Origin: Patulibacter sp. SYSU D01012
Lineage (GTDB): Bacteria > Actinomycetota > Thermoleophilia > Solirubrobacterales > Solirubrobacteraceae
NCBI RefSeq assembly: GCF_017916475.1
Contig: NZ_JAFMTB010000002.1
Coordinates: 992,001-1,056,000, forward strand
DNA length: 64,000 bases
Reading direction: 5' to 3'
Part shown: in pieces, positions 24,929 to 33,428 of the stretch
How positions within the stretch are numbered: position 1 is the stretch's first letter
How the letters are laid out: every line of letters begins with the position of its first letter
The notes under the pieces: generated by a model
Told to the model about the DNA's origin: nothing
Seen by the model: the letters and a program-made list of their open reading frames with translations, nothing else
The model's database searches: none
Position numbers and translations under genes: made by a program

Positions 24929-26557
24929 GTGCGCCGGCCCCGCCGCCTCTCCTCGCAGCTCCTGCGCGTCCAGCTCGCCATCCTCGTCGCGACGGTGCTG
25001 CTCGGCTTCGGCCTGGCCCTCGTCTCGACCCAGCGCCGGCTGGACGACGACTACCAGCAGCGGGCGCTGGCGGTGGCGCGGAGCGTGGCGGCGACGCCCG
25101 AGATCGCCGCCGCCGTCGCCCGCGGCGACCGCTCCGGCGTGGTGCAGCGCCGCGCCGAGGCCGTCCGCCGCGCCACGGGCACGACCTTCGTCGTCGTGAC
25201 GGACGACCGCGGCATCCGTCTGGCCCACCCGGACCCGCGGCGCCTGGGGCAGCGGGTCAGCACGGACCCGTCCGGGGCCCTGCGCGGGGACACCGTCCTG
25301 GCGGTCGAGCGCGGCACGCTCGGCCGCTCCGCGCGGGCCAAGGTGCCCCTGCGCGCCGGCGGCCGGATCGTCGGAGAGGTCTCCGTCGGCATCCACGAGC
25401 GGGCGCTGCACCGCGAGCTGCGCGCGATCGCCCCGGCCCTGGCGCTGTACCTGAGCGGGGCGCTCGTCGTCGGCGCGCTCGCGTCGGCCCTGCTGGCGCG
25501 GCGACTCAAGCGGCAGACGTTCGGCCTGGAGCTGGACGAGCTCGCCGGCCTGCTGCAGGAGCACGAGGCGATCCTCCACGGCATCCGCGAGGGCGTGATC
25601 GTCGTCGACCCGCGCGGCCGACTGCGGCTGATCACCGCCGAGGCGACGCGTCTGACCGGATTGTCCGGCGACGACCGGGGGCGCACGGTCGAGGAGGCCG
25701 TCCCCGCGGGACCGCTGGCCGACCTGCTCGCCGGCCGCACGGGCGGCCAGGACGAGCTGCTCGTCCACGGCGACCGCGTCGTGGTCGCCAACCGGATGGC
25801 CGTGCGGCGCGACGACCGCGACCTGGGCGCCGTGGTGACCCTGCGCGACCGCACCGAGCTCGACGCGCTGGTGCGCGAGCTCGACAGCGTGCGCGGCCTG
25901 GCCGACGCCATGCGCGCGCAGGCGCACGAGTTCTCGGGCCGGCTGCACGCGCTCGCGGGCCTGCTGGACCTGGGCCACGCCGACGAAGCGCGCGCGTTCA
26001 TCGCCGAGGTCGCGCGCACGGACGTCGGGCTGCGCCGCGACATCACCGCCCGCGTCGGCGACCCGCGCGTCGCGGCGCTGCTCGCCGCCAAGTCGGCCGT
26101 CGCCGCCGAGCGCGGCGTGCGGCTGACCGTCGACCCGGCCACGGACGTGCCCGACGCGCTCGTCGACCCGCGCGAGGTCCTCACCGTCCTGGGCAACCTG
26201 CTCGACAACGCGATCGACGCCGCGGCCGACGCGCCGCCGGCGGACGGCGAGCCCACGGTGGTGGCGTGCCTGACCGCCGAGGCGGACGGCCTGCTGCTGT
26301 GGGTGCGCGACACCGGGGCCGGCGTGCCGGCCGGCGACCGCGGCGCCGTCTTCGCCGCGGGGTGGTCGACGAAGGCCGCCGAGGGCCGCGGCGTCGGCCT
26401 GTCGCTCGTCCGGCAGCTCGTCGCGCGGCGCGGCGGCGACGTCGCCGTCGAGGACCCCGAGGACGGCCGCGGCGGCGCGCTCTTCACCGTCTGGCTGCCC
26501 GGCGCGGTCCGCGCCGCGCCGGACGCCCCCACCCCACCGACCCGGAGCGACGCATGA
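24929..26557 (+). CDS. CitA/DcuS-type sensor histidine kinase for the tct pair
   Basis: A 542-residue kinase with the same architecture as the one next to dctA: helix 1 (about 13-33), an extracytoplasmic sensor with an HPDPRRLG motif, helix 2 (about 168-190), a PAS domain, phospho-accepting His333 (AQAHEFSGRLH), and a HATPase with NLLDNAIDAA, DTGAGVP and GRGVGLSLV. This is the arrangement seen in TctE-like or CitA-like control of carboxylate transporters, although classical TctE is of the OmpR-partner type. GTG 24929 is supported by a GAGGAT box six bases upstream. Its stop overlaps the regulator start as ATGA. Ligand is presumably what TctC binds. Confidence 0.9.
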   Translation: MRRPRRLSSQLLRVQLAILVATVLLGFGLALVSTQRRLDDDYQQRALAVARSVAATPEIAAAVARGDRSGVVQRRAEAVRRATGTTFVVVTDDRGIRLAHPDPRRLGQRVSTDPSGALRGDTVLAVERGTLGRSARAKVPLRAGGRIVGEVSVGIHERALHRELRAIAPALALYLSGALVVGALASALLARRLKRQTFGLELDELAGLLQEHEAILHGIREGVIVVDPRGRLRLITAEATRLTGLSGDDRGRTVEEAVPAGPLADLLAGRTGGQDELLVHGDRVVVANRMAVRRDDRDLGAVVTLRDRTELDALVRELDSVRGLADAMRAQAHEFSGRLHALAGLLDLGHADEARAFIAEVARTDVGLRRDITARVGDPRVAALLAAKSAVAAERGVRLTVDPATDVPDALVDPREVLTVLGNLLDNAIDAAADAPPADGEPTVVACLTAEADGLLLWVRDTGAGVPAGDRGAVFAAGWSTKAAEGRGVGLSLVRQLVARRGGDVAVEDPEDGRGGALFTVWLPGAVRAAPDAPTPPTRSDA

Positions 26558-27264
26558 TCGACGTGCTCGTCGTCGACGACGACTTCCGCGTGGCCGCGGT
26601 CCACGCCGAGCACGTCGGGCGGGTGCCGGGCCTGCGGGTCGTCGCCCAGGCCCACGGCGCCGCGGCCGCCCTCGACGCCGCCGCCCGGCACCGGCCCGGG
26701 CTCGTCCTCCTCGACCGCTACCTGCCCGACGCGGACGGCATCGACGTGCTGCGCCGCCTGCGCGCCCAGGCGGCGCCGCCGGACGTGCTCATGCTGACCG
26801 CCGCGCGCGACCGGCCCTCCGTCGCCGCCGCCCTGCGCGCCGGGGCCCTGCACTACCTGCTCAAGCCCGTCGACTTCGCCGCCCTGCGGGCGCACCTGGC
26901 GGCGTACGTGCGCCTGCAGGCGGCGCTCGACGGCCGCGGCGACCTGGACCAGCGCGCGATCGACCGGCTCGTCGCCCTGCGCGCCGGCGACGACCGCGCC
27001 CCGCGGCGGGACGGCGACGGCGACCTGCCGCCGACGGCCCGGCGCATCCTCGACGCGCTCACCGCCGCGGCCGACGCGCTGTCCGCCGCCGGGGTCGCCG
27101 AGGCGGTGGGCATCAGCCGGGCGACGGCCCAGCGCCACCTGTCCGCGCTGGCCCGCGACGGAGCGGTCGCGCTGGACCTGCGCTACGGCGCCACCGGTCG
27201 GCCCGAGCACCTGTACCGCCCGGCCGCCGGCCCGGACGACGGAGGCGCCGCGCGCCCCGGCTGA
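26554..27264 (+). CDS. CitB/DcuR-type response regulator for the tct pair
   Basis: A 236-residue regulator: receiver with Asp8-Asp10, phospho-accepting Asp54 (VLLDRYLPDADG) and Lys104 (YLLKPVDF), then a C-terminal DNA-binding part with VAEAVGISRATAQRHLSAL and the end RYGATGRPEHLYR. Both the receiver and the C-terminal segment resemble the regulator beside dctA (226 residues), so the two pairs arose by duplication. Overlap of ATGA with the kinase implies coupled translation. It probably controls the divergent tctCBA genes through the inverted repeat between them. Confidence 0.9.
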   Translation: MIDVLVVDDDFRVAAVHAEHVGRVPGLRVVAQAHGAAAALDAAARHRPGLVLLDRYLPDADGIDVLRRLRAQAAPPDVLMLTAARDRPSVAAALRAGALHYLLKPVDFAALRAHLAAYVRLQAALDGRGDLDQRAIDRLVALRAGDDRAPRRDGDGDLPPTARRILDALTAAADALSAAGVAEAVGISRATAQRHLSALARDGAVALDLRYGATGRPEHLYRPAAGPDDGGAARPG

Positions 27265-27375
27265 CGGCGCCGCCCGCCGGCGGCCGAGAGCCCCACGGCC
27301 GCCGGCCCGGCCCGCCGACCGGCGCGCGCCGCGGCCCGCGGGGGCGCGAACCGGCCCGGCCCGCCGGGCGCCCGC

Positions 27376-30300
27376 TCAGTCCGCGGCGGCGACCTGCTCC
27401 TCGCCGACCAGCCGGCGCCGCTCCGCGTCCGTCAGGGCGACGTACGTGCCGCGCTCGCGGTCGAGCACCCACGCGCGCGCGGGCCGCCCGGGCCGCGGGA
27501 CGCCGGCCGCCCGCAGCGGGCCGACCATCGGGCGGAACCACGTCGTGACGGGGATCTCGTCGACGACGTGCACGACGTCGGGCCGGCAGCCCGCGTCCAG
27601 ACCAGAGAGGGCGCCCGTCAGGTCCTGGGCCCGCAGCTCGTGGCCGCCCCGAACCGTCACGGCGGCGACGGCCAGCGGCGCGCCGTCCGCCCCGTCGAGC
27701 GGGTAGACGACGGACAGGTCGATCGCCGGCAGCAGCCCGAGCGCGTCGTGCACCGGGAAGGCGTAGACCACGCCGCGGTCCGTGCGGATCGCCGCCGCCG
27801 CGTGGTCCACGAGCCACCAGTCCCCCTGGTCGTCGACCCGGAACAGGTCGCCGGTGCTGTGCCACGCGTCGCCGCGCCGGAAGACGCCGCGCAGGGGCGT
27901 GCCGGGCAGCGTCTCGGCGCCCCCGCGCGCCCGGGCGAGCAGCATCCCGACCTCGCCCGCCTCGGCCGGCAGCACGAACCCGTCGGGCCCTTCGAGCAGC
28001 GTCTCGGTCGCCGGATCCCAGCGCGCCAGCCGCACGTCGGCGGATCCGGGCAGCCGCCGCCCCTTCGACCCGGGGCGCGAGGTGACGTTGGCGAGCACCG
28101 CGTCGCCCTCGGTCGACGCGTAGAACTCGACGACCCGCGCCCGGCCGGCGGGGTGGCCAGGCGTCGCGCTCGTCCCGCCGCCGAAGCGGTCGAGCACCCG
28201 CAGCCACAGCCCGCGCGGCATGCCGGAGCCGATGAACAGCCGCACGGGGTGGTGCGCCTCGGCGGGGTGCGCCGGCGCCTCCGTCAGCTCGCGCAGCATC
28301 GTCCACGTGTACGACACCGCGGTGACGCCGTAGCGCCGGACCTCGTCCCAGAACGTCGAGGCGTCGAAGGCGCGCGCCAGCGCGATCCGGGCGCCCGAGG
28401 CGACGGCGCCGCCGACGCTCGTCAGCAGGCCGGAGGGGTGGTGCAGCGGGGTTACGGCGTACACCGTGTCGGCGCGCGACAGGGACGCCGCCGCGGCGGT
28501 GCCGAACGCCGAGAGCGCCCAGCGGTGGTTCGTCACCCGCTTCGCCCGCGTCGCGTCGCCCTCCCCCGAGAAGACGACGAAGGCCAGGTCGGCCGCCCGG
28601 CCCGGGTTGGGCCGGTACCAGGCCGGCAGCCGCACCGCGTCGGGATCGATGCGCTCCATGTCGACGATCCCGGGACCCAGGTCGCGCGGGTCCGCGCCGC
28701 CGCCGAGGACGAGCACCTCGATCCCGAGCGCGTCGACGGCCCCCCGCGCCTGCTCCGGGTCCGCGACGACCACCTCGACGCCCCCCAGCTCGGCCTCGCG
28801 CGCCAGGTCGCCCCCCGGGCGCATCAGCACGGCCACGGCCCCCAGGCGCGAGAGCGCGGCCACGACCGTCAGGCCGCTCGGGCGGGAGCCCATGAGCACG
28901 CCGACGTGCTGGCCCTGGCGGACCCCCAGGCTGACGAGCCCGCGCACCACCGAGTCGATGCGGTGCTTCGCCGCCGCGTGCGTGTGGGCGCGGTCCGCGA
29001 AGAGGAACAGCACGTCGTCGGGCGCGCGGCGCGCCTGCTCGTCGAGCAGCGACCCGAGCGAGATCCGCGTGTGCGGTCCGATCTGCTCCAGGCGGACGAT
29101 CCGCGGCAGCTGCGACGCGGCCTCGCTCGCGATCCCGAGGACGCCGCGGGCCGAGCGCCGCGCGCTGCGCGACAGCGTGCGGGTCAGCCCCACGCCGGCG
29201 GACGTCGCCAGCCCGACCGACTGCAGCACCGCGGGCGCGCGCGGGTCGTCGTCGCCGTCGTCGGCGATCGGGTGCAGGCCGTCGGGCGGAGGCGCCGCCG
29301 GGTCGCCGGCCTCGACCCAGCGGATCCAGTCGCGGACGGCCGGCAGCGTGACCTCGCCGGCGGCGGAGCCGACGATCATCCCGAAGTGCCCCGACGGCAC
29401 CGGCAGCTCGTACGCGACCGTCCGCGGGGTCGCCCGCTGGATCGCCCGCACGGACGCGCGCCGGGCGATCGTGTCCGCGTCGCCGGAGAAGGCCAGGATC
29501 GGGCACGTCAGGTCGGCGAGCGTCACCAGCCGCCCCTCGATGACGAAGCCGCCCGAGATCATCCGGTTGTGGACGACGAACTGCCGCAGCAGCTCGGCGA
29601 TCGCCGGCCCGGACCACGCGACGAAGCCCTCCCCCTCGAGGAAGCGGCGCTGGCCCTCGCGGGAGAGCAGCGCCTCGCGGTCGCCCAGGCGGCGGACGAA
29701 GTCGATCCGCTGGCGCAGGGTCTTGACGGGGTCGAGCGCGCGGAAGACCGCGCTGCTGGCCCACGCCGGCAGAGCCCGGTCGTCGAAGACGCGCTCGGCC
29801 AGCACGTGCGCCAGCCCGGGCGCGAGCCCGCCGGGGATGCCGAACGGCAGCGCGGACGAGAAGTCGACGGGGCTGCCGAACGTGACGATGCTCCCGACGC
29901 CGGCGCTGCGGCGGTACGCGGCGGCCTGGTAGCAGAACATGCCGCCCTGGCTGTACCCGGTCAGGTGCACGTCGCGCCCCGTCGCCCGGCGGACGCGGTC
30001 GATGGCGTCGCTCACCGCGAGGACGTGGTCGGTGAGCGTGCGCTCCAGGCCGCCCTCCTCGTGCTCCGGCGCGCCGAAGTCGACGACCCACGGGTCCATC
30101 CCCAGCCGGTGCAGCTCCGTGACGGCGCTCGCCCGCGGGGACACGTCGTAGACCTCGGCCGCGAGCATCATCGGGGGGATGAGCAGCACGACGGGCGCGT
30201 CGTCGGCGCGGCGGCTGTCGGGGAAGTAGCGGCGCAGGCGGTAGATGCGCTGCTCGGTGACGACCTCGAACGGCGCCGGGCGATCGCCCGTCTGCAGCCC

Positions 30301-30387
30301 GCCGAGGAGCAGGACCTCGAGGGCGTTCTGCGCCACGGCCCCGAGCCGGTTCGCGCGGCGGCCCACCGCGGCCGGCAGCAGGCTCAC
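27376..30387 (-). CDS. PhaC-like alpha/beta hydrolase fused to AMP-binding acyl-CoA-ligase-like domain
   Basis: A 1003-residue two-domain protein. Residues about 20-400 resemble PHA-synthase-like alpha/beta hydrolases: PPMMLAAEVYDV, WVVDFGAPE, and the nucleophile elbow GYSQGG (Ser146, where true PhaC has Cys), with later GDAD and SGHFG supplying Asp and His. After a linker, residues about 470-1000 resemble the ANL superfamily (FYASTEG and STGDLFRVDDQGDWW motifs). However, the phosphate loop is degenerate (VFSGEGDATRAKRV instead of a TSGTTGxPK) and the catalytic A10 lysine region reads TTWFRPMVG. Ligase activity is therefore uncertain. GTG 30387 has GGAGG seven bases upstream. A TTGACG/TAGGTT promoter with a CTACCGACGGTAG palindrome lies about 165 bases upstream. 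Lipid or polyester metabolism is likely; the product is unknown. Confidence 0.82.
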   Translation of the reverse strand: MSLLPAAVGRRANRLGAVAQNALEVLLLGGLQTGDRPAPFEVVTEQRIYRLRRYFPDSRRADDAPVVLLIPPMMLAAEVYDVSPRASAVTELHRLGMDPWVVDFGAPEHEEGGLERTLTDHVLAVSDAIDRVRRATGRDVHLTGYSQGGMFCYQAAAYRRSAGVGSIVTFGSPVDFSSALPFGIPGGLAPGLAHVLAERVFDDRALPAWASSAVFRALDPVKTLRQRIDFVRRLGDREALLSREGQRRFLEGEGFVAWSGPAIAELLRQFVVHNRMISGGFVIEGRLVTLADLTCPILAFSGDADTIARRASVRAIQRATPRTVAYELPVPSGHFGMIVGSAAGEVTLPAVRDWIRWVEAGDPAAPPPDGLHPIADDGDDDPRAPAVLQSVGLATSAGVGLTRTLSRSARRSARGVLGIASEAASQLPRIVRLEQIGPHTRISLGSLLDEQARRAPDDVLFLFADRAHTHAAAKHRIDSVVRGLVSLGVRQGQHVGVLMGSRPSGLTVVAALSRLGAVAVLMRPGGDLAREAELGGVEVVVADPEQARGAVDALGIEVLVLGGGADPRDLGPGIVDMERIDPDAVRLPAWYRPNPGRAADLAFVVFSGEGDATRAKRVTNHRWALSAFGTAAAASLSRADTVYAVTPLHHPSGLLTSVGGAVASGARIALARAFDASTFWDEVRRYGVTAVSYTWTMLRELTEAPAHPAEAHHPVRLFIGSGMPRGLWLRVLDRFGGGTSATPGHPAGRARVVEFYASTEGDAVLANVTSRPGSKGRRLPGSADVRLARWDPATETLLEGPDGFVLPAEAGEVGMLLARARGGAETLPGTPLRGVFRRGDAWHSTGDLFRVDDQGDWWLVDHAAAAIRTDRGVVYAFPVHDALGLLPAIDLSVVYPLDGADGAPLAVAAVTVRGGHELRAQDLTGALSGLDAGCRPDVVHVVDEIPVTTWFRPMVGPLRAAGVPRPGRPARAWVLDRERGTYVALTDAERRRLVGEEQVAAAD

Positions 30388-30550
30388 GCCGCGGCCTCCG
30401 TCGAGCCGTCCGCTCCGCGTCCCACGTCCATCGCCATCCTCGACCCCATCGCTCCGGGCGAACCTACACCGCCCCCGACCGTCGCGGGGCGCCTCTCTCG
30501 CCGCGCGCGCAGGCGCGGCCACGGGCACCACCGCCCGTGGCCGCGCCGGC

Positions 30551-30581
30551 CGAACCTACCGACGGTAGCGTGCGGCGTCAA
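30551..30581 (-). promoter_or_regulatory. Promoter and TetR-type operator of the fusion gene
   Basis: Minus strand: TTGACG (30576-30581, overlapping the stop codon of the hydrolase gene), 17 bases, then TAGGTT. The 13-bp perfect palindrome CTACCGACGGTAG (30556-30568) overlaps the -10: its final TAG is the first half of the hexamer. The leader to the GTG at 30387 is about 160 bases. Confidence 0.65.
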
Positions 30582-31531
30582 CGGCCCGCGACGGCCTCGC
30601 GGTGCACCTCGGCGTCCGCGGGCGGCGGCGCGTCGCCCTCCGCCGTGGCCACCGCCTCGCGGATCCAGCGGGCCGCCAGGTCGGGGTGCAGGAGCGGCAA
30701 CCAGTGCGTCGCGTCCGCGCGCCGCAGCCACAGCTCGGGCATCCGGCCCGGCAGGTCGGCGTACAGGTGGGGCGAGAGCGCGACGTCGCGCAGCGTGATG
30801 CCGACCTGCACGAGCGGCACCTCCACCCGGTCGTAGCGGGGCCGCAGGAAACGCTCCAGGACGTTGCGCCGGTAGAGGCGGATCCCGGCGATGCCGTCCT
30901 GCGTCACCGTCGGCGCCGGATGGCCGGCGGGCGGCCGCTCCCCCTCCGTCCGCGCGAACACGGCGGGCCAGTGATCGCCCACCCACAGCCGCCACGCGAG
31001 CGGCGCCAGGAAGGGCACGTGGAAGGCGGCGATGTACCAGGACTTCGCCGCCTGCTTCAGCGTCTGCGCCGGACGCGGACGACGACCCGGTCGGGGCCGC
31101 TGCCCGACGAGGTCCAGGCTGGGACCGGCGATGGCGGTGAACGACGCCAGGCGCTCGCGGACCCCGGGGCGCGCCGCGGCCTCCCACCCCTGCAGGGCCC
31201 CCCAGTCGTGGCCGACGAGGTGGACGGGACGGTCGGGCGACACGGCGTCGGCGACCGCGCGGACGTCCTCCGCCAGGTGCCGCAGCGCGTAGGGCGCCAG
31301 GCCGCCCGGCCGGTCGCTCTCTCCCGCGCCGCGGACGTCGTAGGCGACGACGTGCAGGTCGCCCTCCAGCCGGGCGATCACCCGCTCCCACAGTGCCGAG
31401 GTGTCCGGGTAGCCGTGGACGAGCAGCACGGTCGGGCGCGCGGGGTCGCCGTGCTCCCGCACGGCGAGCGTCGTCCCGTCCGCGCTGCGCACGCGGCGAC
31501 GGGTGGGGACCGTGGGGGCGTCGGCGACCAT
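30578..31531 (-). CDS. Epoxide-hydrolase-like alpha/beta hydrolase
   Basis: A 317-residue cytoplasmic alpha/beta hydrolase. The oxyanion-hole segment is HGYPDTSALW (39-48). The nucleophile elbow is GHDWG with Asp109, the Asp nucleophile of epoxide hydrolases and haloalkane dehalogenases rather than a Ser lipase. The C-terminal ATHWLPLLHPD provides the catalytic His. The ATG has TAGCGT seven bases upstream with GTGACG a further 17 bases away, so a leaderless mRNA is expected, and the -10 overlaps the CTACCGACGGTAG palindrome. It precedes the PhaC/AMP-ligase fusion gene on the same strand (190-bp gap with its own identical operator), suggesting a shared lipid-related regulon. A distant likeness to OleB was considered, but no oleA or oleD is nearby. 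Confidence 0.82.
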   Translation of the reverse strand: MVADAPTVPTRRRVRSADGTTLAVREHGDPARPTVLLVHGYPDTSALWERVIARLEGDLHVVAYDVRGAGESDRPGGLAPYALRHLAEDVRAVADAVSPDRPVHLVGHDWGALQGWEAAARPGVRERLASFTAIAGPSLDLVGQRPRPGRRPRPAQTLKQAAKSWYIAAFHVPFLAPLAWRLWVGDHWPAVFARTEGERPPAGHPAPTVTQDGIAGIRLYRRNVLERFLRPRYDRVEVPLVQVGITLRDVALSPHLYADLPGRMPELWLRRADATHWLPLLHPDLAARWIREAVATAEGDAPPPADAEVHREAVAGR

Positions 31532-31538
31532 CCCGGGC

Positions 31539-31567
31539 ACGCTACCGACGGTAGGGCGCCGCGTCAC
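31539..31567 (-). promoter_or_regulatory. Promoter and operator of the epoxide-hydrolase-like gene
   Basis: Minus strand: GTGACG, 17 bases, TAGCGT, seven bases, ATG (31531). CTACCGACGGTAG (31542-31554) is a perfect 13-bp palindrome identical to that before the fusion gene and overlaps the -10 in the same way. Confidence 0.65.
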
Positions 31568-31609
31568 GGGCGGGCGCGTGCACCTGAAGTCCGGCGCCCG
31601 GCGGCCGAT

Positions 31610-31615
31610 TAGCAT
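31610..31615 (+). promoter_or_regulatory. -10 box TAGCAT of the chemosensory operon
   Basis: TAGCAT followed by six bases and the receptor's GTG start at 31622; leaderless geometry. No strong -35 was found. Confidence 0.5.
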
Positions 31616-31621
31616 GGGACC

Positions 31622-33031
31622 GTGCTCCGCCGCCTCCCCGGACCATCCCGCACCGTGGCCCTGACCGGCGTCGTCGTGGTCGTCCTCCTCGCCGTCACGG
31701 TCGTCGTCGCGGTCACGCGGTTCAGCGCGGCGGAGGACCAGTACGACCGCGTCGCGCGCCAGACCGAGACGCAGCGGATCCTCGTCTCGCTCCAGCGCAA
31801 CCTGCTCGAGCGGCTCCAGTACTCCACGACGTACATCCAGGAGGGCGACCCGCAGGCGTTCCGCAGCCTGCGGGCCGCGCAGGACCGGTTCGCGCCCCTG
31901 CTGGACGAGCTCGAGGCCCGGGGCGACATCGAGGGCGACGAGGCGCGCGCCGTCGAGGCGATCCGCGAGGCCAACGCGGTGGCGATCAACTCGCGCCGCG
32001 CCGCGCTGAACAGCCTGAAGGGCCGCAGCGACGACGCCCTGCTGCGGCGCTCGCAGGGCGACGTCCGCCGCCTGCGCCAGCAGGTCCAGGCGTTCTCCGA
32101 CGACGAGGCGGGCGAGGTGCCCGCGGTCATCGCGAAGGCGCGGGACAACGGGCGACAGGCCCGGCAGGCCACGATCGCGATCTCCGTCCTGGTGGCGCTC
32201 GTGATCGTCGTGCTGCTGACGTACGTCGTGCGGCTGCTCGCCCGCCTGTTCGACCGGGTCGGGCGCACCGCGCGGTCCCTCAGCGGCGCGACGCTCGAGA
32301 TGCGCACCGCCACGCAGCAGTCCGCCGCCGCCACGAGCGAGCAGTCCGCGGCGATCGCCGAGCTGGCGGCGACGGTCGACGAGCTCTCCGCCACCGCCGC
32401 GTCGGTGGCGGCGGGCGCGCAGACCAGCGCGAGCGCCGCCGACCAGACGGTGCAGACCATGGAGGAGATGCGCGAGCAGGTGAGCGCCATCGCCGAGCGG
32501 TCGCTGGAGCTCGGTCAGGCGAGCCAGGAGATCGGCGAGATCCTCGACCTGCTCAACGAGATCGCCGAGCGCACCGACCTGCTCGCGCTGAACGCCGCGA
32601 TCGAGGCCGCCCGCGCGGGCGAGGCGGGCCGCGGCTTCGCCGTGGTCGCGGGCGAGGTGCGCAAGCTGGCCGAGCGGTCGTCCCGCTCCACCGAGTCGAT
32701 CAAGCAGATCGTCGGCCGGGTGCAGGACGGCACGAACGCCACGATCCTCGCCACGGAGCAGGGCACGAAGAAGGCGGACCTGATCGCCGACCTGATGCAC
32801 TCGTCGATCCCCGAGCTGGCGGAGAGCCTGGAGGCGACGGAGCAGCAGCGGGACGCCGCCGAGCAGGTCGCCGCGGCGCTGCAGGAGATCCGCGGCGCCG
32901 TCGAGCAGCTCTCCGCGGAGCAGGCGGCGCGACTGGAGACCACCGCGCGCGTGGAGCAGCTCGCCGCCGACCTCGACGGGCTGCTCGAGCGCAACGGCGT
33001 GGTCGTCGACCCCGAGCACCGGTCGTCGTGA
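31622..33031 (+). CDS. Methyl-accepting chemotaxis receptor (MCP)
   Basis: A 469-residue transmembrane receptor. Helix 1 spans residues about 12-32, an extracytoplasmic four-helix-type sensor domain about 33-180, and helix 2 about 182-205; the remainder is the cytoplasmic coiled-coil signalling domain. The kinase-contact tip, [21 protein letters not shown] followed by [18 protein letters not shown], is intact. No HAMP signature is obvious and there is no C-terminal CheR-tethering pentapeptide. GTG start supported by the leaderless box. It is the first gene of a nine-gene unit and overlaps cheW by four bases (GTGA). The ligand is unknown. It is divergent from the hydrolase gene with only 90 bp between. 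Confidence 0.92.
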   Translation: MLRRLPGPSRTVALTGVVVVVLLAVTVVVAVTRFSAAEDQYDRVARQTETQRILVSLQRNLLERLQYSTTYIQEGDPQAFRSLRAAQDRFAPLLDELEARGDIEGDEARAVEAIREANAVAINSRRAALNSLKGRSDDALLRRSQGDVRRLRQQVQAFSDDEAGEVPAVIAKARDNGRQARQATIAISVLVALVIVVLLTYVVRLLARLFDRVGRTARSLSGATLEMRTATQQSAAATSEQSAAIAELAATVDELSATAASVAAGAQTSASAADQTVQTMEEMREQVSAIAERSLELGQASQEIGEILDLLNEIAERTDLLALNAAIEAARAGEAGRGFAVVAGEVRKLAERSSRSTESIKQIVGRVQDGTNATILATEQGTKKADLIADLMHSSIPELAESLEATEQQRDAAEQVAAALQEIRGAVEQLSAEQAARLETTARVEQLAADLDGLLERNGVVVDPEHRSS

Positions 33032-33426
33032 GCCCCCACCTGCGGGTCCGCGTCGGCCGGGAGCACTACGCGCTGCCGATCGAGGCGGTTCGCGAGGTGG
33101 AGCTGCTGGGCGAGCCGACCCCCGTCCCGGGCGCCGGCCCGCACGTCGCGGGCGTCCGCGCCCTGCGCGGCGAGCTGCTGCCGGTGCTGCGCCTGGCCGG
33201 GATGCTCGGCGTGGCCGGGGACGCCCCGGCGCGCATCGTCGTCGTGGAGGAGGGCGGGCGGCGCGCTGGCCTGGCCGTCGACGCGATCGACGACATCGAG
33301 ACGGTGCCGGCCGGCGAGCTGGCCCCCGCGTCGTCGCCGCTGACGAGCGGCGCGCTCGTCGGCGGCGAGCACCTGATCGGCGTCCTCGACGTGCGCGCGA
33401 CCCTGGACGCGGCGACGGGCGGCTGA
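33028..33426 (+). CDS. cheW: CheW adaptor
   Basis: A 132-residue SH3-like adaptor linking the receptor to CheA. Recognised by [20 protein letters not shown] at the N-terminus, the central [20 protein letters not shown] and the end [13 protein letters not shown]. Start GTG overlaps the receptor stop; the next gene, cheA, begins three bases after its stop codon. A single CheW fits the single receptor in this unit. Confidence 0.9.
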   Translation: MSPHLRVRVGREHYALPIEAVREVELLGEPTPVPGAGPHVAGVRALRGELLPVLRLAGMLGVAGDAPARIVVVEEGGRRAGLAVDAIDDIETVPAGELAPASSPLTSGALVGGEHLIGVLDVRATLDAATGG

Positions 33427-33428
33427 GC

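Noticed and set aside
27376-31531. Ole (long-chain olefin) gene cluster, OleB plus OleC
   Set aside because: The Asp-nucleophile hydrolase and AMP-ligase half invite this, but the fused hydrolase is PhaC-like with Ser, and there is no oleA thiolase or oleD reductase nearby.
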